DNA of 64,000 bases from Leptodontidium sp. MPI-SDFR-AT-0119 (GCA_020726505.1 JAHLEZ010000013.1:2108001-2172000), one strand, 5' to 3'; shown: positions 21,831 through 33,200, counted from the first letter of the stretch. Made by a program: numbers and translations. Notes: a model not told the origin generated them from the sequence alone.

Positions 21831-24800
21831 TAAGAAAAAACTAACACCTCTTTATTATAAAGCGTTATATCTCACTTAGTCTTACGCCTTATCGACCTGC
21901 CCTTATAATAAGTTAATAACGAGCCTTAATACCTTAGCCTATTCGACAGATAAGTACCTCTCTGCCCTCGTAGTAGACTGTCTTAGAGAAAGCTAGATAT
22001 TCTCCCGCGGTCAACTTACCTTACTATAACTTAACGCGCGCCCCTGTTTCGAACGCATGTCCGATCAATAACCTTAAACACCTCCCTACCCGACCTTACT
22101 ACCACTGCTGACCTCTCCCCCGCGTCGGCGAAGCTCTAGAGAAAGGAGCGCCCCTATACGGCTAGGCTTTACTGACACCCCCATCCCTTCGGTTAAGACT
22201 CTCTCGGAAAAGCCGGAAAGCTTTAACGGATTCGACTTAGACTTAAAGGACAAGCCCCAGCGTTTCTTCGACGCATCGCTAAAGCTTACCGATATAAAAG
22301 GCCTTACCTCCGCTTAATAAGCTAAAGTAGATTAGTTAATTAAAAACTCTATTAGCTTTACTATCGCCGCTATTATCACATAAGCCCTTACTTAATATAC
22401 TATTAATAACCCTCGCTAAGAGACTAACACTTCCTCCCCTTTAAACTAATCCGTACGTACTCTTATAATAAACCTTTAGCCTACCGCCGACTATTACCTC
22501 CCTAAGCTAAACCCCGCTATCTCTGCTGTCGAGCTTAATAAGGTCAAGTACCCCCGTACCCCCTTTAGCGATTATAAGGGCGAAATTAAATACGACGCCT
22601 AAAAGATAAATATAAAGCTCTTTATTTAAAAATACTCAAGTAACTTCCTCACCGGCGAATCGTAAGTTTACGCTTACTTTAAGTGTATAAAGGGAAAGGC
22701 TAAGACTATTATTCTTTAATAAATAAACCCTGACTTCGCTAGAGACTTTAACGAAACCGCTAATATCTTAAAGGCTTTAAACTAGCGTTTCTTTAACTAT
22801 AACTAAGTATAAGCTACTAAGTTCAAGTATAACTAACTATAAATAAGTAATATAACTTATAACAAGTTCCGTATAAAGTTTATAACATACACGGTTATTA
22901 GAAAAATCTCACCTAACTGCTAATTCGACGACGTATACGAGAAAGTCTTAGATAAGCTTAAGTACGACATCCGAACTAAGAAATATAAATTTACTAAAGA
23001 TTATACGGCTCTTAACGAGTTCTTAACTATCTTAGATCGCGAGCTATAGAATATCGCTATTAAATAAGCTAATAAACGTGCTATTACTATTATCCACAAA
23101 GCCCCTTAAGTCTCCTTTAATAACACTAATACTAGCGACTTGCGCGGCATCTTAAAGAAAGACAACTAGCGTTCGACTTCACTTACCCCTACTACTCACG
23201 TATAAAGACTACTGACTCCAAGACAATCGTCAGATGTTCGCTAGCGTACGACTTCTCCTTCGCCTATCTTACGCCAACTTAAGTCCCTTATACCTTCTCT
23301 TATACCTAAGGACGTCTCTTTTGACACTTGTCTCTATTATAATAAGACCGGCTATTAAGCTAGCGACTGCCCTAAGCGTCGTAGAGATTAGGCTCTCGAT
23401 AAGTCGATTTTTAAGTTAGTCGTCAATGAAGATCTAAAAACTAACGAGTTATTAAAAAACTCCTAGGCCGTAACAAAGACTTATACCTTAATATAAGTCA
23501 CAATTTATAAAAGGACTTAGTATTTAATTTCTATACTCTTATTAAAGAATAACAATTCTTAATTAATATTAAACTAAGAAGGAATAAATTCTTTACTAAG
23601 ACACTTATATATATTAATAGCAAAGTTAATATTTTCGATATTATTAAAACCTCTTTCGTATACCTCCTCGTCAAGCAATTTAATATTTCTTTTATATCCC
23701 TCCCTTAATTAATCGTCCCAACTGGCTATAATAATAAGAAAGGCAAGCCAATTAACACGGCCGTCTTACTTACCTTGACAATCGATCGCCGGCGAATTAA
23801 CTTCCCCTTTCTAGTAACTAACTTAAGTAACACTAACGTCCTAATTAATCGGAAGTTCCTCGAGTATTACGACTTAAAGTAGTCGTATATAAAGAACCGT
23901 AATTAACTAAAATAGCCATTAAATATACTTGTCTAGTCGTACTTTAACTAGCGAGTCTTCGTTGATATTAACTATTCCGACAAGTTAATTGTTAAGTCTT
24001 ATTAACTTAACGCGAAACAAAGAGATACCCTTATAAATATAGATAACCACCGCTAGAGACAAGCTAAGCTTACGACGCTTAACGATTCCCTTAAGATAAA
24101 GGCCCCCGTCCGACTTACTACTAGTATCTCGTTAACTCGACCCTCGAGCTTTACTAGAGAAGTCAAAGAGCGCTTACGAGTTATAAAAGAGTAATTAAAC
24201 CCTTTAATATCCCGTAATCTAAGATTACTACTTAAGGACAAGAGAGCCTATAAAGCCTCCCCGGCGAATTACTAACTAAAGGCGCTTATTACGGAGATTT
24301 TCCTTATATTAGTAATAGTAATGTCTACGACGTACCTCTAACTTAGGAAATCTAAAAGAAGTAAAGTAGAAACCTTCGTAATATTAATATATGAGATCGA
24401 CTAAGAGTTAACTCGTCGCCGGCGAGAGGCCCTAAACTAATTAAGTATCGAACTCGTATTGATGAATAGAGACTTAACCCTAGAGGAAGTCCTAGAGGCT
24501 AAGTACGCGCAAGATAATAAGCTAGTAAGTAAGAAGCTCCTAGTAAAGTATTAAGAGTATACCCCCCTCTTCTCCCGGCGAGCCTCTAACGAGCTACTAA
24601 AGCACCGCCAGGGCGTAGACTACTAAATTAAGCTTACTAAAGAAAACGACTTGTCTTTTAAACCTCTCTAGCGTATAACTAAAGAATAGCTGTCGGAGAC
24701 TAAGTAGTATATTATTAATAACCTATATAAAGGTTTTATTAAGCCCTCTAGCGTACTATATGCGGCCCTTATCCTCTTCGCCAAAAAAGCCGACGGCAAT

Positions 24801-27442
24801 TTCCGGCTATACGTCGACTACCGGAAGTTAAATGCCCTGTCGAAGAAAAACCTGTACCCGATTCTACTAATTAATGAGATAATAGCACGTATTTATAAGG
24901 CAAAAGTCTTTATAAAGCTTAATATTTAGTAAGCCTTTTACTGCATTCGCATGTCCCTTAAGAGCGAAGATTATACGACCTTTCGCACTTAGTATAACAC
25001 GTACAAGCATAAAGTCCTTCCCTTTAGCCTTACAAATAGTCCGGCGACTTTCTAGCGTTTTATTAATAATATCCTTATAAAACACCTCGACGACTTCTGC
25101 GCGGTATATATAAATAATATCCTTATATATTCGTTTACTCTTAAGAAACACAAGGTTCACGTTAAGAAGATTATAACAATATTATAAATACACAAACTTT
25201 AAACTAACATTAAGAAGTCTAAGTTTAGCGTATAAAAGACTAAGTTCCTAGGATTTATTATTAAAGTTAATAGCGTAGAAGTAAACCCGGAAAAGATTAG
25301 TATAATTAAAGACTAGCGATACACTAACAATTTACAGAGTATATAAAGCTACTTTAGCTTCTATAACTTCTACCGCCGGTTTATTAAGGACTATAATCGT
25401 ATCGCACGACCTCTCACGATACTTATTAAAAAAGACGTTCCCTTTAAATTTAATAGCGCTTATAAAAACGCTTAAGAAACTCTTTAAGAAGCCCTCTAAT
25501 CTACGCCGGTTCTTCGCTACTACGACCTTATTAAATAGACACGGCTAGAAACCGACTCTTCTAACGGAGTCGTCACTGGGATTTTATCTTAACTTTAAGA
25601 AGACGACACCTTTTACCCCGTAGGATACTTCTTAAAGATTATAACAAACCCCGAGCTTAACTATCCGATTTACGACAAAAAGATATTAGCGATTTTCTAG
25701 TTATTTAAGTAATATTACCTGAAGCTCTTAAGTGCCTAAAAAAATGTCCTTATTTACACTAATTACTAAGCCCTAAAGTATTTTATAACTACCAAGGACC
25801 TCACGACTAAGCAAGCTCAATAGACTGAGTTCTTTGCGGACTTCTACTTCACGATTATATACCGTACTAAGACAACTAATACGTTAACTAACACCTTATC
25901 TCGACGAGATTAAGACTTCACAATTACGAAGGCACGTAAGCGAGCCATCCGCAGTTAATAGTTAATTCCTACTAATAAGATTAACCCGCGAATTGCTAAC
26001 GACCTTTAGCTCTTTACCGTCGATCCTATAAACGCTTATATCGAAGTCGTAGAGACGATACCCCTAGCACTTATAAACGCTATAACCCTAGGTCGCGATA
26101 TTAAGACACGTGACGAGCTAAAGCCAAAGCCAAAGTCGAATACGGAAGTACTAATCAACCCGGAGACGCTTACTGCGAAGGAGCTAGACCCTAACTCTAT
26201 AGTAGTATATAATATCGCAAAATACGACGTTATTAACTAAGTACTCCTAATTAACAAGACCTCGCCTTCGCTAGAGTCTCTCCGACAAAAAGCTAAGGAG
26301 TAGTCGTTGGATTACGAGCTAGCAAGCGATAAGTTGCTTTTCTAAGGCCGCCTAAAAGTGCCTTTAAAACCGCCGGAGCTTCGTACAATACTTATTCGCT
26401 ATATATATTCCTAACTTTCAGTAACACATACGAAGATTAGAAAGATAAAGGCATTACTAAGTCGCAAATATTACTAAAACGGCCTCCCCACGGACATAAC
26501 TTAATACGTAGCAAACTATAGTTACTCTCGACAAAAGGCCCGTAAAGATAAGACCCTTAACTTCTTATACCCCTTACTAATCCCTGCTCGGCCGTATTAA
26601 CACTTCACGATAGACTTTACGAAGTTATTATTAAATAAACACGACTACAACTTCGCTATAATTATCGTTAATTACTTATTTAAGAAATTAGTCTTGATAC
26701 TTTATAATAATACAATTACGACTAAAGGCATAGCTATTCTCTTCCTCGTCTATTAGACTCGACACTTTAGTATGCCGGACTCTATTATCTTAAACCGAGG
26801 ACCTTAGTTCGTCTCCTCCTTTTAGAAGGAGTACTATCGTATCCTTGGGACTAGGGTAAAGCTAACGACGGCGTATAACCTAAACGTCGACGGTTAAACG
26901 GAAGTAACGAACTAATATATTAAATAATAACTCCGTCCCTTTTACTATTATTACTAAGATAATTAGAGTAACCTCTTACTAATCATAAACATCGCTTAAC
27001 TAACGTTACTATATAAGTCCCTAGGCCGCCTGTCCCCTTTTTAATTACTTAACGGCGTTAAACTAAGGACTTCTTAGGACTTAATTAACTTAAAGTCACC
27101 GGCTATAATAATAAAGAAACTCAACCGCGAGGAAGCTCTATAAGTAGCCTTGCGAATAAAGGAAGTTACAAAAGTCGCCTAATCATCCTTAAAGGACTAG
27201 TAAGAGAAAATAAAATAACTAGCGAACCGTGGGCGACGCGCCGTCGATTAGGACGTTAGCGACTTAGTATTAATCGACACTTAGAACTGAAACGTCAACC
27301 GACCCTTAAAGAAGCTGTTTAATAAGTGGTACGGCCTAGTCAAGGTAATCGCCAAGGAAGGAGAGAGCTAGAGAGTTAAGCTACTAGAGGACTAGTCAAT
27401 TTACCCTATCTTCTACTCGCACTCGTTCCGTAAGTACGTCGA

Positions 27443-27615
27443 TGTCGTGCAAAAGGTCTCTCTAATCGACGGCCGGCATGGCTCTCATGGTGGCTGCAAC
27501 GTGGTGGCAAAAAGTGTCTGATTTCTAAGAGGGAGCTCCTGTCTGCAACTGCCCCTATAACTAACTGGCCTGCTTACGTAGGCTAGGCACGTGCGCATAC
27601 CTGTGTTGCACGACA
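27443..27615 (-). repeat. 3' LTR of the gag-only element
   Basis: 173 bp, identical to the 5' LTR, with 8-bp inverted ends. Confidence 0.9.
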
Positions 27616-28222
27616 CACCCCCCAGTTATAACAGAGCTCTAAGGTGCACCCCCTAGATCAACAAGAGTCTAATATACATAGAAAATGTGGCAAGTACGCC
27701 ATGTAGTGGCACATAAGCCGAAACAACAGCTAATTGACCTCCAAATACGTCCCTCCACGTGTCCGCGTCGCTTTGAGTGGTGCCGTCTCATTCCGGCGCT
27801 CTAAATGAATGAACAAGGGCACCTTATTTAGGTAACCCCTCCATTGCGAAACACCGTAGACTTTCCGTAGAGCAACCCGTACCTAAAGAGCCAAAAGCAA
27901 AGACAAATTGATCCTTTCGGTACGTATACCAAGGTCAAAACAACGAAGTGCCCTCTAGCAAGTAATATGCCAGGGCGAAACGGCCAAAATGGGCCTTACC
28001 AAATCGGCCAAAGTGGGCCACCCCCTAAGCTAGTCAGGCTTCGGAGGTCCAAAACAGGTGTAAATACACCAAAGCAGGTATTTTGAGGCCAGCACGGGAG
28101 CGACCCCTACTGCGCCTAGCTAGCATGGCCACCGCCAACCATACCTCTAACACAACCCTGTACAACGCAGGAGCTTGACGAGAGCTTTAGTTCTGTCGTG
28201 TTAGGTAATGCCCTACTCTCTT

Positions 28223-29425
28223 TCAAGCATTTATCGATCCTTCGCCATCCCACGTCGCTTTGCCATTGGCACCATTCTTGGAGGCACCGTTTCCAGAGCT
28301 AGTGCCAGAGCCAATGCCAGTGCCAGAACCTAGCTAACCTTTCTCTTGGAGCTTTTCCCGTAACTTCTTGTAGGCCGGGAGCTCTAAACGTTGGCAAATT
28401 GCCTTCTTGTCGTCGTCTGAGAGCTGTATTTGACGCTCGGTATGGCCCGTCAAAGCTAGCTCTAGCCTAGAGCACGAGGAGGAAGACCAAAAGTGACGTG
28501 TCTTTTTAGCTTGGCAGGGGCAATTTAGTAATTGATCTGTGCCATCGCTACGTCCTCCTAGTGTTACATAAGTCCCGCCACCCCCAGTAACCTTTCGATC
28601 AAGGGCTCTTCTAGATGCAAGAGTCGATTGCAAGTAGGTTTCCAGTATACGGCCGTACTCTTCAAGCGTGCGAGTAGGCTTTTCCCCCATGGCGTCGGCC
28701 TCTAGCAACCTCCGGAGCTGGTCATCGGCCCATCCCGGTGCAATCTTTACAGCGACAGTCTCCAAAAACGCTTGTTTGGCACTAGTCCCTTTAATAATGT
28801 CCAGCTTTAGAGACTTAGCTTTAGCCAAAGCTTAGAACCAATTGTTTAACCATGTAGCCTGGTCCATTGAGCCCTTGCCAGTCTCCAACACCTCCAGGTA
28901 TGCGTCTCTCCTGTGCTGTTTGTACCACTCAGGGCTTGGCGCATACTTCTTTTGAAGCTCCCGCACCAGGTTCTGGAGAGTCAGGCGTTCTTCAGCGATC
29001 AATTGTTCCTTGTGAGGCTCCAAAAGCATGTGCGGCACAGACTGGTTCACCCATTCCCACAGTACCTGGTACCGTTGATTTAACGCTGCCCAGCGCGTAT
29101 GCCGCATGCTGTAGTCGCGTTGGTACGCCTAGTACTCCTTTTCCACATCCTTGAAGCGTGCTAGCAAAATCGCTGGCCTGTCTGGAATGTCCCGAATGTC
29201 CACTTCCCACGTGTTCTGCCTGTGCTTATCTTCTATGTGTATGAGCTCTTCAATCGTCGGAGGTAGCGCAGGCTCTAAATTAGTTATGTGTGGAGAATCA
29301 GGTCCGTCGGGGTCAATATGGTGCCATGCTCCCCGGACCATTGCCTGAGCCCTTAGCTCTGCTAGCTACGGCGGAAACATCTCTCGTCTAGACGTAAGGG
29401 TAACTGTCGGAGCTGAAGTAGCCAT
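28223..29425 (-). pseudogene. Gag of the gag-only LTR element, four premature stops
   Basis: The minus-strand frame starts at ATG 29425 (MATSAPTVTLTSRREMFPP) and ends at a TGA at 28225-28223, 400 codons. Middle blocks MRHTRWAALNQRYQVLWEWV and ATWLNNWF look like the helical Copia gag domain. CPCQAKKTRHFWSSSSC (about 28490-28540) is a C-x-C-x6-H-x6-C knuckle of the fungal Copia gag type. The C-terminus is Gly/Ser/Asn-rich. Internal stops at 29368, 29131, 28834 and 28336 are all TAG or TAA, each explained by one C-to-T change in CAG or CAA. Gag would form the particle and bind RNA. The flanking stretch 27.63-28.2 kb has no ORF. Confidence 0.75.
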
Positions 29426-29586
29426 TTTGAAGTCTACGAAGGTGGTTTAAGGTATGCGAAGGTAGTAATCTTGAAGAGTTGTTTCCGTAGGGGAGAACAT
29501 TGCACAACTTACCGCTACTCCACAAAACCATTACCAAACCGCCAACTAAAGCCTTTGCAGTTTCCAATACTACGCAACAGCGCGTA

Positions 29587-29599
29587 CAGGGCTCATAAC
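29587..29599 (-). promoter_or_regulatory. Primer-binding site complementary to initiator tRNA-Met fragment
   Basis: The plus strand reads CAGGGCTCATAAC, the anticodon stem-loop of initiator tRNA-Met (anticodon CAT), directly abutting the 5' LTR. Copia elements prime with an internal 5' tRNA-Met fragment. Confidence 0.65.
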
Positions 29600-29772
29600 T
29601 GTCGTGCAAAAGGTCTCTCTAATCGACGGCCGGCATGGCTCTCATGGTGGCTGCAACGTGGTGGCAAAAAGTGTCTGATTTCTAAGAGGGAGCTCCTGTC
29701 TGCAACTGCCCCTATAACTAACTGGCCTGCTTACGTAGGCTAGGCACGTGCGCATACCTGTGTTGCACGACA
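29600..29772 (-). repeat. 5' LTR of the gag-only element
   Basis: 173 bp, followed by the GTCGA target duplication. Confidence 0.9.
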
Positions 29773-30138
29773 GTCGACAACCCCTTGCCGAGATAAGCTA
29801 AAGCTACGCCGGCACCTGTTTAACTACTGCCTAAATAGAATAAGTGGGAAATTAAAGGCATCCTTGGCTCTAAAGTCATGCGGAATAAACTATTTTACCG
29901 TATTAAGTGGCTAAGCGCTGACGAAGACTTAAAGTAGTACTTATGCTCAGATACTATAATAGCTCCACATATAATTAAACGGTTCTACTTAAAGTATCTT
30001 AACGCCAAGGGCCCGCCGAGAGCTCTCCTAAAGTGGCTAAAGGCTTATAACGCTAGTATCGACGACTATAATAACTTAGAAAACGATACAGTTATAGCTA
30101 TAACTACGCAAACGTAGTTTTTTAGGAGGGGAGGGTAA

Positions 30139-30438
30139 TATTACGACCTACGATGCGCCTTGTATTCTAACCGACACAGGCTCGTAGCATCGCTGGCTAT
30201 GCGACGGCGCTAAGCCTAATAGGGAAGACTAGGTGGCGAGCATGCGACATGTGAATAAATAGGCCCCGACTACGCTAGGCCCCATTAAAAGGGTCCTTCA
30301 TATATATATACTCGAACCCTCCCTTACGGAGAGCTTTCCTTTCCTCCTTATCTTTTCTTCTCGATTCTGAGCGTAGCCTTAAGTCCAAATACAAAGCTTA
30401 AGTCAACTCGCCGTATCAACCTTTGGCCAGCCGTAACA
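30139..30438 (+). repeat. 3' LTR of Gypsy-2
   Basis: 300 bp. The start TGTTACG has become TATTACG, which is RIP-like. Confidence 0.9.
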
Positions 30439-30665
30439 TAATAGATGTTAAGGAGAAATAATAGATAGAATATCACTAGAATATATACTCTTAAACTCCT
30501 TTATTTACACCTAAAATACACGAGCTGTAAGTACCTTTGCTTGGAAATCTTATACCGCTATGGCGATATAACATACGCGAAGTTAAGGTGATACAATTAG
30601 ACCTGGCGGTATAATCGAGATGGCGGCCACAGCGAGAGTGGCGCTATATGCCAGATAATACGGTA

Positions 30666-31737
30666 TTTAATTAAAAGGCCTAAAACCTCCTGAACTAAGT
30701 TACTGTGGGTGGGACGAACTCCAATCCACACAACAAGAGGGTAGCATATAGCGAGCCACCGGAGGAGATTCTAGGCTTTGTAAATAACAAATCAATCAAA
30801 TCTAAAGATATTACATATCTAGAGAGTACGAATCAGCAAAGGAAGGAAGGGAAAAGGTTCTAATAAATAGAATATATTTAGTGTTACGTTCTTAACGTTC
30901 TATAATTAAGTGTTAGCTCTTTTTATATACGAAGGACTAGCGCAGTCATGTGACAAAAGAAATCAGCGGCTGTCCCCGCCACATTACTTAATATATTAAT
31001 AATTACTTTAATAAGCTCCTTAATACGAGCAGCTTGAGCCTTTTACTTTAATATAAGAGTAACTCCACGGGGCTTATTAACTATTATAGCCCGAAAAGCA
31101 GTAAGACTAACACTAATACTAGCGGCCGTAATAGCAGCTCTACTAATTTTATTTATAGTTATAATAAGAGTAATAGTCGCAGGAGTAGTAAGAAAAGTAG
31201 CCACAAGAGTAGTAAGAGAAGCCAGAGATACTCCTAGAGAAGTCTCTTTATTACCCGCTAATTTAGAAGAGGAATTAACGTAAAGAGTAGCCGAGGCCGC
31301 ACTTAAAGCACAACTAACAGAACTAGTTACTCCACCGGTAACTCTATTAGTAATAACGTGACCCTTAAAGGCCGCAAGAACTAGAACTCTTAACCGCTTA
31401 AGTTCTTAAAGAAATTAGTAATTATATACTAAAAAGGAGAGTAATTAAGGAATTCACATTCTCTTTAGTATTATTTAATAACGCCGCCTTATAAACGACA
31501 AAGGGGACCTAGGTAATAGTAAGAGTAACTTTATAAAAGTGGCCTAAGGTATACGCAAAGTAGCAAGTACTTTAACTAATAATATTAAAGTACTCGCTAG
31601 TACTTTTAGTTTAGAGAGCGCTATTAATATAACTTAAATAAATAATTACACACTTAACTCCCTTAATATAAGGAGTATAAGCACAAGTAATAAGAGTAGC
31701 CACAGTAACTCTCTTTAGAGTAGGAGTAGCCTTTAGT
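30666..31737 (-). pseudogene. Antisense reading frame of Copia-2 (aORF family), RIPed
   Basis: The minus-strand frame begins near 31737 with KATPTLKRVTVATLITCAYT, then SYINSAL-TKSTSEYFNIIS, a Ser/Thr/Ala-rich middle (LASLTTLVATFLTTPATITL) and AARIKELIKVIINIL. It is homologous over most of its length to 10626-11542 and shares the ARIKEL C-terminal motif with 58449-58748. It lies downstream of, and antisense to, the Copia-2 RNase H (18137-18990) once the pogo-like nest is removed. The N-terminus is cut at 31737, where TGTCGG may begin another LTR. Function unknown. Confidence 0.55.
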
Positions 31738-32235
31738 GTCGGTGCAGTACCGGTTCATGTACTACGCCGCATGTGTGAATATATTTTAATGCGAGTATAG
31801 TGACAAAGTAATAAATATATAGTTCAAAAATCTGTATTAATTCTAAGAGAGTGCGAGGAGAGCTAAATTAGATATTACGAAACCTTACTAAATCTTTACT
31901 AAAACAAGTCTAGCTAAGCTCTGACCCTTGACTTTAACTTACACCCCCTTTTCCGACTAAAGTATACTTATATAAGGACTTATAAATTAATATAAGCAAA
32001 ACTTCTTTTGGAAAAACTATTTTTAATATACGTAAAAGTAAACAACTAATAATATATAAGAAATAACAAATAAAATGACAGAGTATCTAACATTATTTAA
32101 TCCCGATTTAATAGTATCTTAAAAGTGTCCCGAAAGGGGTCCAAATATAGCGAGACGTAATAGCAAGGCTAAGCGAGAATTAGTAATAATAAGAACCCTT
32201 AGTAGTATGTAATATAATAGATATATATATATGTC
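31738..32235 (-). repeat. Possible 3' LTR and polypurine region of Copia-5
   Basis: TGTCGGTGCAG at 31738 interrupts the preceding frame, and CGCCTCCCCT at 32234-32243 looks like a complemented polypurine tract. No second copy is available to define the ends, so the boundaries are tentative. Confidence 0.3.
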
Positions 32236-32459
32236 GCCTCCCCTAAAGGTTTAAAGTCTTCTTTAGCTAATATATATACAATTACTATACGTATATTACT
32301 TTTTTAATCTCTTAAATTCGTTTAATATAGTTTAAAAACTGATATTTCTAAGAAGATTATAATAAATTAAATAAACAACTTCAAAGTAAATATACTCTTT
32401 AGAGATAGTTTAGTAAAGAAACGGTGTGTTAATTAAAAATAATACTTATATTAATACTT

Positions 32460-33200
32460 ATAAGAGCGCTCGACCTCGCTTACCGCAAATACTGTATTCA
32501 GTGCGTCCGCCTTATTGTAAAGGACCCGTCTTACGAATACTCCTTTAATAATCCTAAGAGTAAGAAATACGCGTATTACGTAATAAAGAAATCCTAGTGT
32601 AACTTAGTAAGTATTCTTATTTTCTTTTTTATTTTGAATTATATTTAAATCCTCGCCGAAAGTACTCCGGACATACGATTATTAATATATAATAGATTCT
32701 GTAGTTTATTACTAAAGAGTCCCTTTATTTAATTACTGCCCTCGAGGCGAAAGATAAAAAAGTTATTGTTATTACTATTAAATTAATTAATTCGGCATTA
32801 TTAGTCGCCGCTACTAGTGTACTAAAGACTACTAAGGAGTTATCGTTGGCGTTATTAGAGGAAACGCGCGCTATACGCCGGGAAATCGCTAGCCTAGCTA
32901 GCTTATAAGTAATAAGTTAACCCCCTTATCCCTTTTTAATATTAAGGCTCCTAAGTATTAACACTTTATATTATAAAAGACGGTGTTAGTCTTAAACCGG
33001 CTCCTCGCTGTCGTCTCCTTTACCGCTATTAAGCGTAGTAGGGAGGACGGCGGTGAAGACGATACTCTTACTAAGCGTCTCCGCTAAAGTCGCCGCTATA
33101 GCGCGGGGGAGGAGAAAGAGGAGGAAGAACCTCTTCCCGATATATATACGTAAGGGATTCGGCCCTATTTCGGATTAGCTTCGTAGTAAGTTCTTTATAG
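32460..33200 (+). pseudogene. Antisense zinc-knuckle-like frame of Copia-5
   Basis: The plus-strand frame reads ALDLAYRKYCIQCVRLIVKD, then YAYYVIKKS-CNL, a pattern of C-x2-C...C-x2-C...C positions partly replaced by Tyr. Next come LEAKDKKVIVITIKLINSAL and LSLALLEETRAIRREIASLA, then an Arg/Glu-rich charged tail; one frame shift is needed around 32.6 kb. It lies just downstream of, and antisense to, the Copia-5 RNase H (stop at 33457). This is the same position as the aORFs of Copia-2 and Copia-4 but with a different sequence. It is probably nucleic-acid binding. Confidence 0.5.

Larger units (their letters stand above)
27443..29772 (-). mobile_element. Gag-only (TR-GAG-like) Copia-type LTR element, 2,330 bp, TSD GTCGA
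   Basis: LTRs of exactly 173 bp (27443-27615 and 29600-29772), identical by eye, have ends TGTCGTGC/GCACGACA and are flanked by GTCGA (27438-27442 and 29773-29777). CACCCCCCAG (27616-27625) is the complement of a polypurine tract. CAGGGCTCATAAC (29587-29599) matches the anticodon arm of initiator tRNA-Met, the half-tRNA primer known from Copia elements. Both place the 5' LTR on the right. There is a gag reading frame and no protease, integrase or RT, so movement must have used enzymes in trans. It is much less AT-rich than its host Gypsy-2 and is the youngest insertion in the window. Confidence 0.9.
22057..30120 (+). pseudogene. Gypsy-2 gag-pol relic, interrupted by the gag-only element
   Basis: From an ATG at 22057 the relic runs through gag, then a zinc-knuckle region (about 23.33-23.38 kb), protease, and RT (24.75-25.15 kb with VDYRKLNALSKKNLYPI; the catalytic YxDD box is near 25.08 kb, with IYKD- and YINN-like mutated boxes). 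RNase H and integrase follow (26.0-27.4 kb). After the insertion at 27443-29772 comes a chromodomain-like end, KWEIKGILGSKV...YRIKWLSADEDLK (about 29.84-30.0 kb). Stops are TAA or TAG and the copy is more mutated than Gypsy-1. Confidence 0.85.
21531..30438 (+). mobile_element. Gypsy-2: Ty3/Gypsy chromovirus-type retrotransposon, RIPed, TSD TAATA
   Basis: 300-bp LTRs (21531-21830 and 30139-30438) with TGTTACG/CGTAACA ends are flanked by TAATA at 21526-21530 and 30439-30443. The polypurine tract AGGAGGGGAGGGTAA (30124-30138) abuts the 3' LTR, so the element is on the plus strand. Its LTR is the reverse complement of the Gypsy-1 LTR, so both belong to one family. Without the inner 2,335-bp insertion it would be about 6.57 kb, close to Gypsy-1 (6.59 kb). 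Confidence 0.92.
19500..30461 (+). pseudogene. Pogo/Jerky-like DDE_1 transposase, RIPed and split by Gypsy-2
   Basis: The frame join(19500..21530, 30444..30461) begins ATG and stays open in one register for 682 codons, broken only by about 30 TAA and TAG codons at Gln or Trp positions. Domains in order: a helix-turn-helix stretch (VRYAARKLYIPRLIFWG, 19.95-20.0 kb); a DDE_1 core with Asp in VIFVFVDKV-like VIVFVDKVAQCKLLLIFKG (20.6 kb); Asp in LLVLDAFAPHKHT (20.8 kb); and a PSGYISYV-VLDVSINSLLK block (normally P-G-x-T-x-x-x-Q-P-L-D). A very acidic tail (LDLELDSSEELGEEDEDI) follows. The protein would cut and paste the element at TA. It was killed by RIP, and Gypsy-2 inserted five codons before the end. 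Confidence 0.85.
19291..30663 (+). mobile_element. Pogo-like DNA transposon, 2,460 bp before insertion of Gypsy-2, TA duplication
   Basis: Terminal inverted repeats of 25 bp (19291-19315 and 30639-30663; CCGTATTATCTRGCATAYAG then CGCCA) match with two transitions. Both ends abut TA (19289-19290 and 30664-30665), the Tc1/mariner target duplication. Subterminal GGCGCTGTGG/GTGGCGCTGT-like motifs recur at both ends. The element is split by Gypsy-2, which itself contains the gag-only element. Removing Gypsy-2 and one TAATA leaves 2,460 bp, a normal size for this superfamily. Confidence 0.9.

Noticed and set aside
28867..29743. Plus-strand ORFs in the gag-only element and its LTR
   Set aside because: Shadows of the minus-strand gag and of the non-coding LTR.
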